Positions 56,945 through 64,000 of a DNA stretch of 64,000 nucleotides are shown here, in pieces (within the stretch, counting starts at the first letter, position 1; the number at the start of each line of letters is the position of its first letter). The stretch is taken from positions 434,001 to 498,000 of the forward strand of contig NZ_JRMB01000001.1 in assembly GCF_000759445.1 (NCBI RefSeq). The letters run 5' to 3'. Both the position numbers and the translations under genes were made by a program. Source of the DNA: Pseudomonas lutea (GTDB lineage Bacteria > Pseudomonadota > Gammaproteobacteria > Pseudomonadales > Pseudomonadaceae). The notes beneath the pieces were generated by a model. The model saw only the letters and a program-made list of their open reading frames with translations. It was not told where the DNA came from and searched no databases.

Positions 56945-58272
56945 ACGCCCACAAAGTCATCTGGCAGGAGGGCATGTTGCTGCGCCCGCAGCACTTGCAG
57001 CACAACGATCGTTACCACGATTACCAGATAAAAACCCGCACCCGATTAATGGGCGGCTATGTCTGGGGCTTTATCACTTTGGACATCGACGTGCAGTTTC
57101 TCCATATGGGCAAACTGGTGATCAGCCGGGCGTCCGGCGTCCTGCCCGACGGCAGCCTGTTCGACCTGGGCGGCAGCAAGGAGTCCCTGGCCCTGGACGT
57201 TCCGCCCAATACCGCCGACACGCCTGTTTATCTGGCGCTGCCGTTGGTCACTGGCAATCATGTCGAGTCACGCCGGGGTGAGCAGACTGATGTTCTGGCG
57301 CGCTACATCGCGTATGAAACCCAGGTCGCCGATTCGAACGCCGGTGATGACGCGGTGTGCCAGGTCAGCTGTGGTCGCCCCGACTTCAGGCTGCTGCTCG
57401 GTGAACAGCAAAGCTACCAGGCGTTCGTGAGGCTGAAAATCTGTCAGGTGCTGGACACCAGCCCGGACGGTGTGGTCACTCTCGCGCCGGATTTCGTCCC
57501 CACCTACCTTCAGGCCCATGCGTCCAGTTACCTGCTGTCCTGCGTCAAGGAAGTCATCGGCATGCTCAGTCACCGTGGCGACACGATTGCCGAGCGCATT
57601 CGCTGCAGTGGCACGGTGGCCAGCGCGGAGATCGGCGACTTCATGATGCTGCAATTGATCAACCGGGCAGAGTTGCTGCTGCGCCATTACCTGGGCGTTG
57701 AGCAGGTGCATCCAGAAGAACTCTACCGCACGTTGCTGACGCTGCTCGGCGACCTGGCGACCTTTTCGAGCGAAAACAGACGACCACGTCTGGACAGCCG
57801 CTATCAACACAATGATCAAGGTGAGAGCTTCCGCAAACTGATGGACGCTCTGCGGCAAATGCTGTCCATGGTGCTTGAACAACATGCCGTCGAGTTGGCC
57901 CTGCAAGCGCGCCAGTACGGCATCAGCGTCTCGCCGTTGCATGACCACACGCTGCTGGGTTCGGCTTCGTTTGTGCTGGCCGCCAGCGCTCACTGTGATT
58001 CCGAGGAACTGCGCCATCGCTTGCCCGCGCACCTCAAGGTGGCACCGGTGGAGCGTATCCGCCAACTGGTAAACCTGCATTTGCCGGGCATCAAGCTAAC
58101 CCCGCTGCCGGTGGCGCCGCGGCAAATTGCCTTCCACTCCAAAAAAACCTGGTTCGTTCTCGACCTGACCGCCGAAGACCTGGCCCAGCTCGAACGTTCA
58201 GGCGGCTTTGCGTTTCACGTATCCGGCGAGTTTCCCGAGCTGGAGCTCAAATTCTGGGCCATCAGGAGCTGA
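56941..58272 (+). CDS. tssK: T6SS baseplate protein TssK
   Basis: 443 residues. N-terminus KVIWQEGMLLRPQHLQHNDRY is diagnostic of TssK, which trimerises and links the baseplate to the TssJLM membrane complex. RAELLLRHYLGVEQVHPEELY and a C-terminal lipocalin-like segment are present. It starts within the tssJ stop (ATGA) and precedes tssL by 5 nt. Confidence 0.97.
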   Translation: MNAHKVIWQEGMLLRPQHLQHNDRYHDYQIKTRTRLMGGYVWGFITLDIDVQFLHMGKLVISRASGVLPDGSLFDLGGSKESLALDVPPNTADTPVYLALPLVTGNHVESRRGEQTDVLARYIAYETQVADSNAGDDAVCQVSCGRPDFRLLLGEQQSYQAFVRLKICQVLDTSPDGVVTLAPDFVPTYLQAHASSYLLSCVKEVIGMLSHRGDTIAERIRCSGTVASAEIGDFMMLQLINRAELLLRHYLGVEQVHPEELYRTLLTLLGDLATFSSENRRPRLDSRYQHNDQGESFRKLMDALRQMLSMVLEQHAVELALQARQYGISVSPLHDHTLLGSASFVLAASAHCDSEELRHRLPAHLKVAPVERIRQLVNLHLPGIKLTPLPVAPRQIAFHSKKTWFVLDLTAEDLAQLERSGGFAFHVSGEFPELELKFWAIRS

Positions 58273-58277
58273 CCGAC

Positions 58278-59171
58278 ATGAATAGGGGTAGCGATTACCG
58301 CCAGGATGATAAAACCGTGCTGGTCAGTCGGCAGGGTCATGGACCCTCGACAGGCCCCATGACGGATTCCACCGCGCCGCCGCGGTTCGAGCAGCTCGAA
58401 GAACGCATGGTGTATGCCGCGCATCTGCCTGCATCGCAGGTTTTCAACGTGGGCATGAATCCGCTCGTGGCGGCGGCGTCCGAGCTGTTGTCCGAATTGG
58501 TGCGCCTCAAGCGCGTCGAGGACCCGCAAGACATAGCCACCCTCAACGATCATCTGACACACGCCCTCAAATCCTTCGAGGTGCGGGCGTTGCATAACGG
58601 TGTGGAGGGCAGTCAGGTCATGGGCGCCCGTTATGTGCTGTGCACAGTGCTGGATGAGGCGGTGGTCACCACTGCATGGGGCAACGAAAGCGAGTGGTCG
58701 CAGATGAGTCTGCTTAGCGGCTTCCACAATGAAACCTTCGGTGGCGAAAAGTTTTTCCAGCTACTGGATCGGCTCTCGAAAAATCCGGTGAAGCACTTGC
58801 CGATGCTGGAGCTGATGTACCTGTGCCTTTCCCTGGGGTTTGAGGGCCGATACCGCGTGCAGACCCGTGGTGTGGTGGAACTTGAAAGTATCCGCGACGC
58901 GTTGTATCGGCAAATCCGCCACCTGCGCGGTGACGCACCCCGAGAGCTCTCTCCCCATTGGCAAGGGTTGAGTGGCCGGCGCAGCAGCCTCGTGCGCGTT
59001 GTTCCCGCATGGACGGTGGTCACGCTCGTTGTCGTCTGTCTGGTCGTGATGTATTCGGGCTTCGCCTGGGTGCTGGGCGAGCACCGTGAAGCCGTTCTGC
59101 AGCCTTATCAACTCCTGGACCAGACCGCAGTTGACCCGCAATCGCAATCACAACTGCAACCGCAGCCGTAA
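58278..59171 (+). CDS. tssL: T6SS inner-membrane protein TssL (DotU)
   Basis: 297 residues. DotU domain with NPLVAAASELLSELVRL, ARYVLCTVLDEAVV and LELMYLCLSLGFEGRYRV, then a single C-terminal membrane helix (about residues 244-266) and a Gln/Pro-rich periplasmic tail without an OmpA peptidoglycan-binding domain. It sits in the cytoplasm except for the tail anchor. AGGAG precedes ATG 58278. Confidence 0.95.
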   Translation: MNRGSDYRQDDKTVLVSRQGHGPSTGPMTDSTAPPRFEQLEERMVYAAHLPASQVFNVGMNPLVAAASELLSELVRLKRVEDPQDIATLNDHLTHALKSFEVRALHNGVEGSQVMGARYVLCTVLDEAVVTTAWGNESEWSQMSLLSGFHNETFGGEKFFQLLDRLSKNPVKHLPMLELMYLCLSLGFEGRYRVQTRGVVELESIRDALYRQIRHLRGDAPRELSPHWQGLSGRRSSLVRVVPAWTVVTLVVVCLVVMYSGFAWVLGEHREAVLQPYQLLDQTAVDPQSQSQLQPQP

Positions 59172-59184
59172 ATAGAGACGTGTG

Positions 59185-62100
59185 ATGAAAGAGATTTGCA
59201 AGAAAACCGGCGCGTTGTTGCGTCAGACCTGGATGTGGACACTGCTGTTGGTGTTATGCCTGGCGCTGTTTGTCTGGGTTTTGGGGCCGGTGTTGGCCGT
59301 CGATGAGCGGAAGTTCTGGGAGAGTGCCAGCTCCCGCTTGCTGACCATCAGCGCACTGTTCCTGTCCTGGGGGCTGGCAATGGTCTATGTCGGTTGGCGG
59401 GCGGGAGTGGCCGAAAAGGCGGTCGAAGGCAGCGAAATCGGTCAGGCGCGCAGCTTGCACGACGACCGGCAGGATGAGGAACAGGCCGAACTTCGCTCGC
59501 GATTCAGTGATGCGCTGAAGACACTGAAAACCTCGAGCCTGTATCGCGGCCGTCTTGAAAACGGGCGTGCTGACTTGCCGTGGTACCTGCTGATCGGCCC
59601 CGAGGGCAGTGGAAAAACCACCTTGCTGGAATGCTCGGGGCTTGATTTTCCGCTGAACAAGCTTGAGCGCACGCTCAGCCGAAACCCTCAAGCCACTCGC
59701 CACTGCGACTGGTACTTCGCCAATAGTGGCGTGCTTCTGGATACCCCTGGCCGGTACCTGACCCAGCCTGGTCAGGATGTCGACCGCAATGCCTGGACGG
59801 CGTTGCTGGGTCTGTTGCGCAAGCACCGTCGTCGTCGCCCGCTTAATGGTGTGCTGGTCACGTTACCTGTCGACCTGTTACTCAACGGCAGCGAGCTCGC
59901 GCTCGAAACCGTTGCGCGGCAGGTGCGAGCACGTTTGCAGGAGGTCCATCAGAAGCTGCGTCTCGAAGTGCCGGTGTACCTGGTATTGAGCAAGGCCGAC
60001 AGCCTTCCTGGCTTCTCCGAGTTTTTCGACACTTTGACTGCTGACGAGAGCGACCAAGTGCTCGGTACCAGCTTCCGCAAAGGGCAGAACGGCACCGATG
60101 CGGGCGTCTTGCGCGATGAGTTCGGCGCGCTTTTGCTGGGTCTGAACAATCAGGTGATCACCCGTATTCACCAGGAACGTGATCCCTCGCGACGAGGACT
60201 CATACTCGACTTCCCGTGCCAACTGAGCAGCATCGGCGAACAGCTCTGTCTTTTCGTGGAGCTGGCGTTCACGGGCACTCGCTACCAGCCTGCAAGCCAG
60301 TTGCGCGGCTTCTATCTGACCTGCGCAACACTCACAGCTCAGCAGGAAGCCGCCCTCGGCGCGGGCATGGCGCCCCCTCCAGGCATCCCGTTGGGGCAAG
60401 TGGCGACCCTGCGCAACAGCCGGGCGCGCTTTATCCATCACCTGCTCAGCCGAGTGATTTTTCCGGAGGCAGACCTTGCCGGCCTCGACATCCGCGAGCA
60501 ACAGCGCATTCACTGGGCGCAGCGCATGCTGTACGTGGGTGCGATCGTGGCACTCGCGCTATTTGGCATGCTCTGGGTCGGGAGTTTTTCCTTCAATTAC
60601 GAACGGCTGGATCGCGTCGGTGAGCTTGCCCGTGCATGGGCCGAACAACGTTCGGCGCCGAAGCCACAGGACACCTTGCTGGCCATGCTTGAAACCCTCG
60701 ACACCGGCTATGCGGCGACGCAGGTGTTTGCTGATAAAGGGCAAGTCGAGTATCAGGCGCGCGGCGGTCTTTATCAGGGAGAAGCCGTCAATCGCGTGAT
60801 CGCGCAAGCCTACGAACGTGAGCTGGAGTCTCAGCTGCTGCCACAGGTCGCGGCAATGCTGGAAGGCCAGATGGTCGCCCATCTGGATAGCCGCGAGGGA
60901 CTGCTTAAACGCCTGCGCGCTTATCTGATGCTAGGGATGAAAGACCGGCGCGACGCGGCTTGGCTCAAAGATGAAGTCGCCGCCGACTGGTCGGCCCTTT
61001 ACCCCGAGGACGCCGCAGTGCAAAACAGGCTGAACGGCCATTTTGAGCGACTGCTGAAGCTGCCTTTCGTGCATGTGCTCAATGATCAGCGAGTGGCCCA
61101 GGCCCGCCAGGTATTGCGCAGTGAGTCCCTGGCGACGGTGGTCTATCGGATGCTGCGCGAGCAGGCGGCCAGCTTGCCGGCCTATAGTTTCGACCAGCAT
61201 CTGGGCCCGCAAGCGGCAATGTTTGTCGGCACGGATGCCGTGATCCCGGGGTTCTACACCCGTCAGGGCTACCAGCAGTATTTTTCGCTGCAGGGCGCTC
61301 GCGTGGTTGCCGATATCCTGCGTGACAACTGGGTGCTGGGTGAGGGCTCCGGCCTCAGCGACATGGACATGCGTCGTCTGATGGTCGAACTGGAGCAGCT
61401 TTACTTTCGGGATTACGCTGATCAGTGGGGCGAAGCCATCAGCGCCGTCGAGCTTGCCGGCCCCTACGATTTTGTCGACAGCGCGCAACAGTTGGCCGGC
61501 CTGACGTCGGCGCATTCCCCGGTGGTCAATCTGCTGCGCGAAGTGCGCGAGCACACCCGCTTCACCCCCCTCGCCGAAACCCTGACCACTGCCGTTGACG
61601 CCAATGCGCAGCCCAAGGACAAAGATGGCGCTGCAGGCAAAACGGTAGCCGTCATCAGCAAGACAACGGACGCGCCAAGGGCGGCAATTCCCGATACGGC
61701 GCGCAAATCGCTGCAAAACCGGTTTGATCCCTTGCACCGCCTGCTCGACGACAAAGATGGGCCAGCGGCCGATCTACTGCCAGTTCTGGGCATGCTGAAC
61801 GAGCTGCAAATGCAGATGGCGAGCCTGGGCCAGGCCGGTTCGCCCGAGCAGGCCGCATTTGAGATGGCCAAGTCCCGCATGGGTGGTCAGCGCGATGCAC
61901 TCGGCAGCCTGCGCGCTGCATCCAGTCGCCTGCCGCGTCCAGTGGGAACGTGGTTCAACGCCTTGGCCGAAGATGCCTGGCGGCTGGTGCTCAACGATGC
62001 TTATCGGCATATCAACCAGCGTTACCAGAGCGAGGTGTACGGCTTCTACGCCAAGGCGATCAGCAAGCGTTATCCGTTCAAGGCCGACAGCGTCAGTGAT

Positions 62101-62709
62101 GTGGCGCTGGGTGATTTTCGGGAGTTCTTCAAGGTTCAAGGGCTTGCCGAGCGTTTCTTCGACAGCTTCATGCGCCCGTTCGTGAGCGGCGAGGCAGGCA
62201 CCTTGCGCCTGCGCAGCATCGACGGGCAAAGCTTGCCGGTCTCCCGGGTTTATCTCGAGCAAATGGCTGCCGTTCGGGTCATTCGTCAAGGTTTTTTTGC
62301 AGACGACCCCGCCGAGCCTCAAGTGCAGTTCAAGCTTGAGCCTCATACCCTGGACTCTTCTGTGAGCCGTTCCGAATTCAAGCTCGGCGATAAAACCCTT
62401 GAGTACCGCCACGGGCCTATCGTTGCGGTGTCGTTCAAGTGGCCCACGGATGCCGACGCCGGCCGAACCAGCCTGGTCCTCGACCGAATGGTCGGTCGTC
62501 CTCTGGGCATTGAAGAAAGCACCGGCCCGTGGTCACTGTTTCGTTTGCTGGATTCGATGGAGCGTGAAGAACTGAGCGGTCGTGATGTGCTGGTCCTCAA
62601 GGCCGACGTCGGCGGGCTGCGTGCGAGCTATGTGCTGACCAGTCAGCGCTCCCCCAACCCGTTCGACCTGTCCGCGCTCCGACGGTTGCGCATGCCGGCG
62701 CAGCTCTGA
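59185..62709 (+). CDS. tssM: T6SS inner-membrane protein TssM (IcmF)
   Basis: 1174 residues. Two N-terminal membrane helices (about 16-34 and 48-68), a cytoplasmic NTPase-like domain with intact Walker A GPEGSGKTT at 138-146, a third helix near 450-472, and a long periplasmic region ending in the C-terminal TssJ-binding beta domain. GTG 59182 and ATG 59185 are both in frame; the ATG is preferred. Its stop overlaps the next start (TGATG). Confidence 0.96.
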   Translation: MKEICKKTGALLRQTWMWTLLLVLCLALFVWVLGPVLAVDERKFWESASSRLLTISALFLSWGLAMVYVGWRAGVAEKAVEGSEIGQARSLHDDRQDEEQAELRSRFSDALKTLKTSSLYRGRLENGRADLPWYLLIGPEGSGKTTLLECSGLDFPLNKLERTLSRNPQATRHCDWYFANSGVLLDTPGRYLTQPGQDVDRNAWTALLGLLRKHRRRRPLNGVLVTLPVDLLLNGSELALETVARQVRARLQEVHQKLRLEVPVYLVLSKADSLPGFSEFFDTLTADESDQVLGTSFRKGQNGTDAGVLRDEFGALLLGLNNQVITRIHQERDPSRRGLILDFPCQLSSIGEQLCLFVELAFTGTRYQPASQLRGFYLTCATLTAQQEAALGAGMAPPPGIPLGQVATLRNSRARFIHHLLSRVIFPEADLAGLDIREQQRIHWAQRMLYVGAIVALALFGMLWVGSFSFNYERLDRVGELARAWAEQRSAPKPQDTLLAMLETLDTGYAATQVFADKGQVEYQARGGLYQGEAVNRVIAQAYERELESQLLPQVAAMLEGQMVAHLDSREGLLKRLRAYLMLGMKDRRDAAWLKDEVAADWSALYPEDAAVQNRLNGHFERLLKLPFVHVLNDQRVAQARQVLRSESLATVVYRMLREQAASLPAYSFDQHLGPQAAMFVGTDAVIPGFYTRQGYQQYFSLQGARVVADILRDNWVLGEGSGLSDMDMRRLMVELEQLYFRDYADQWGEAISAVELAGPYDFVDSAQQLAGLTSAHSPVVNLLREVREHTRFTPLAETLTTAVDANAQPKDKDGAAGKTVAVISKTTDAPRAAIPDTARKSLQNRFDPLHRLLDDKDGPAADLLPVLGMLNELQMQMASLGQAGSPEQAAFEMAKSRMGGQRDALGSLRAASSRLPRPVGTWFNALAEDAWRLVLNDAYRHINQRYQSEVYGFYAKAISKRYPFKADSVSDVALGDFREFFKVQGLAERFFDSFMRPFVSGEAGTLRLRSIDGQSLPVSRVYLEQMAAVRVIRQGFFADDPAEPQVQFKLEPHTLDSSVSRSEFKLGDKTLEYRHGPIVAVSFKWPTDADAGRTSLVLDRMVGRPLGIEESTGPWSLFRLLDSMEREELSGRDVLVLKADVGGLRASYVLTSQRSPNPFDLSALRRLRMPAQL

Positions 62710-63437
62710 TGGGCACTGGCAGTCAGTGGCGCAGCGCCGCCCGGACCCACACCGGCAAGGTTCGGGCGCGTAACGAGGATGCGTTTTTGAATTGTCCCGA
62801 ACACGGCCTCTGGGTTGTCGCCGATGGCATGGGCGGGCATCACGGCGGCGACATTGCCAGCCAGATGATTGTGGCCAGCCTGGCAGCGCTGCCCCTGCAC
62901 TCGGGTTTCGATGATCGGGTCATTCGCATCAGGCAATGCCTGCACTGGTTGAACCGCCGACTCGGCCAGGAAATGACGGTCAGCCCGGATCGGCGCGACA
63001 ACATCATCGGCAGTACGGTGGTCGCGCTGCTGCTTGAGCAGCGCCGGGCGGCATGTGTCTGGGCGGGCGATAGCCGATGCTATTTATGGCGTCGTCAGCG
63101 GTTGTATCAGCTGTCCCGCGACCACTCCCTACAGCAACAACTGATCGACGAGCAGCAGATGAATGTCCGTCAGGCCAAGGCACACCCGGGCGCGCACGCC
63201 TTGACCCGCGCGGTAGGCGCTGGCGAGCAACTGGCGCTGGAGGTGCTTGAGCTCGAAGTGCTTCCAGGCGATGCATTTTTGCTCTGCACTGACGGGCTTT
63301 ATCAAGGCATGAGCAGCGATGCCCTGGGCCGGGCGCTCAACCTCGCTGTCCCCGAAAAGGCACTGCAACGCTTGTTTGACTGCGCGTTGCGGGGAGCGGC
63401 CAGGGACAACCTGACCGCGGTGGTCATACGTCAATGA
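62709..63437 (+). CDS. stp1: PP2C-type serine/threonine phosphatase of the T6SS locus
   Basis: 242 residues, soluble. PP2C metal-binding motifs: RNEDAF (Asp24), WVVADGMGGHHGGD (Asp39), LCTDGLYQG and ARDNLTAVVI. It is expected to reverse phosphorylation by the kinase encoded next. Placement after tssM equals stp1 of P. aeruginosa HSI-II (PppA in HSI-I). It overlaps the kinase start by ATGA. Confidence 0.94.
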   Translation: MGTGSQWRSAARTHTGKVRARNEDAFLNCPEHGLWVVADGMGGHHGGDIASQMIVASLAALPLHSGFDDRVIRIRQCLHWLNRRLGQEMTVSPDRRDNIIGSTVVALLLEQRRAACVWAGDSRCYLWRRQRLYQLSRDHSLQQQLIDEQQMNVRQAKAHPGAHALTRAVGAGEQLALEVLELEVLPGDAFLLCTDGLYQGMSSDALGRALNLAVPEKALQRLFDCALRGAARDNLTAVVIRQ

Positions 63438-64000
63438 CTGACGCCGCGCACGCCGGTGACGACGCCAGCGACGGCGATCTCACCTATCTTGCTTTCGCGC
63501 CTCCACATCGACCCGGACCGGCGGCCGCCCCATCGAGCCTTGCTGCGATGCACGACGTCCTCGCCAGTCGTTATCGCATCGAGCGCTTGCTAGGCGCTGG
63601 CGGAATGGGCGCCGTCTACCGCGCCCGCGACCTGCTCGCCGAGCAGTATGAGGACCCGCATCCCTACGTCGCGCTCAAGGTTCTCAACGAGGTGTTCTCC
63701 AAGACCCCGGACGGCAGCGCTCTGCTCTACAGCGAGTTTCGTCTGACCCAACACCTGCGCCATGATCATGTGCTGCGTTTGCAGGCGTTCCACGTTGACC
63801 CCACGAGCCAACGCGCCTTCATCACCATGGAACTGCTTCACGGCATGACGCTCGACCAGCTGCTCTGTGAGCGCCCCCTGGGGCTGCCATGGAAAGAGCT
63901 GCGTGAGATCGTGCTGCCGCTGCTCGACGCACTGGCCTACGTTCATGCGCGCGGCGTGGTTCATGGCGACATGAAGCCCAGTAACGTCATGCTCACGGAG
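63434..64000 (+). CDS. stk1: Serine/threonine protein kinase of the T6SS locus (partial, 3' end outside window)
   Basis: The first 189 codons are present and the frame is open to the window end. After a ~45-residue acidic/Pro-rich leader comes a Hanks-type kinase domain: glycine loop LLGAGGMGAVYRA, ATP-binding Lys82 in VALKVL, and the catalytic loop HGDMKPSN (Asp179, Lys181, Asn184). The loop has Gly in place of the usual Arg before the catalytic Asp, so it is a non-RD kinase. By gene order it is Stk1 of HSI-II; Fha is its likely target. Confidence 0.92.
   Translation, partial: MTDAAHAGDDASDGDLTYLAFAPPHRPGPAAAPSSLAAMHDVLASRYRIERLLGAGGMGAVYRARDLLAEQYEDPHPYVALKVLNEVFSKTPDGSALLYSEFRLTQHLRHDHVLRLQAFHVDPTSQRAFITMELLHGMTLDQLLCERPLGLPWKELREIVLPLLDALAYVHARGVVHGDMKPSNVMLTE

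Noticed and set aside
42801..64000. Assignment of the T6SS to HSI-I
   Set aside because: HSI-I has the TagQRST-PpkA-PppA threonine phosphorylation genes and Hcp1 of 162 residues; here Hcp is the 172-residue type and a sigma54 activator follows clpV.

Overview
The window is chromosomal DNA of a Pseudomonas. The evidence is near-identical HtpG, FabA, FabB, GpsA and Hcp proteins, REP-type intergenic repeats with the GCCGGCTTGCTGGCGAA core, high GC, and a gene order (htpG ... fabB-fabA - hybrid kinase - gpsA ... kdpFABCDE) that I recall from the P. aeruginosa chromosome. The extra repeats and an H2-type T6SS with hcp turned away from the main operon suggest the fluorescens/syringae side of the genus, but the sequence alone does not fix the species.

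Region 1 (1-18.2 kb) is core housekeeping: htpG, a dienelactone-hydrolase-family enzyme, pirin, a chemoreceptor, the fabAB operon for unsaturated fatty acids with a candidate TetR-type operator, an HPt-less hybrid sensor kinase in the position of P. aeruginosa PA1611, the gpsA-DUF4389-sixA operon, a hotdog thioesterase, an alpha/beta hydrolase, a possible 41-residue peptide coupled to a DUF4892 protein, an AI-2E-family permease and an OmpR/EnvZ-type two-component pair.

Region 2 (18.2-19.5 kb) is a gene-free, repeat-dense block. Two diverged, inverted copies of a ~225-bp element flank 105/106-bp tandem repeats, a REP inverted pair and a hexanucleotide microsatellite.

Region 3 (19.5-38.98 kb) holds kdpFABC and kdpDE (high-affinity K+ uptake and its sensor/regulator, separated by a REP hairpin), a small lipoprotein, MoxR-DUF58-TgpA-CHAD (cell-envelope/transglutaminase locus), a double-hotdog thioesterase, a small membrane protein, tatD, an MltF-like lytic transglycosylase, a DoxX protein, a small unknown protein and a PI-PLC-like phosphodiesterase. 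Region 4 (39.3-42.7 kb) has an MDR oxidoreductase, a LysR regulator and a divergently transcribed class-III aminotransferase.

Region 5 (42.8 kb to the end) is a type VI secretion locus in the gene order of P. aeruginosa HSI-II: hcp (reverse), then tssA-B-C-E-F-G-H, a sigma54 activator, a 46-residue lipoprotein of unknown role, an FHA protein, tssJ-K-L-M, a PP2C phosphatase and a Ser/Thr kinase cut by the window edge. Most junctions overlap or have short gaps, so the run from tssA to the kinase is probably one operon. A good -24/-12 match before hcp fits control by the locus's own sigma54 activator. No tRNA, rRNA, CRISPR array, insertion sequence or prophage was recognised.
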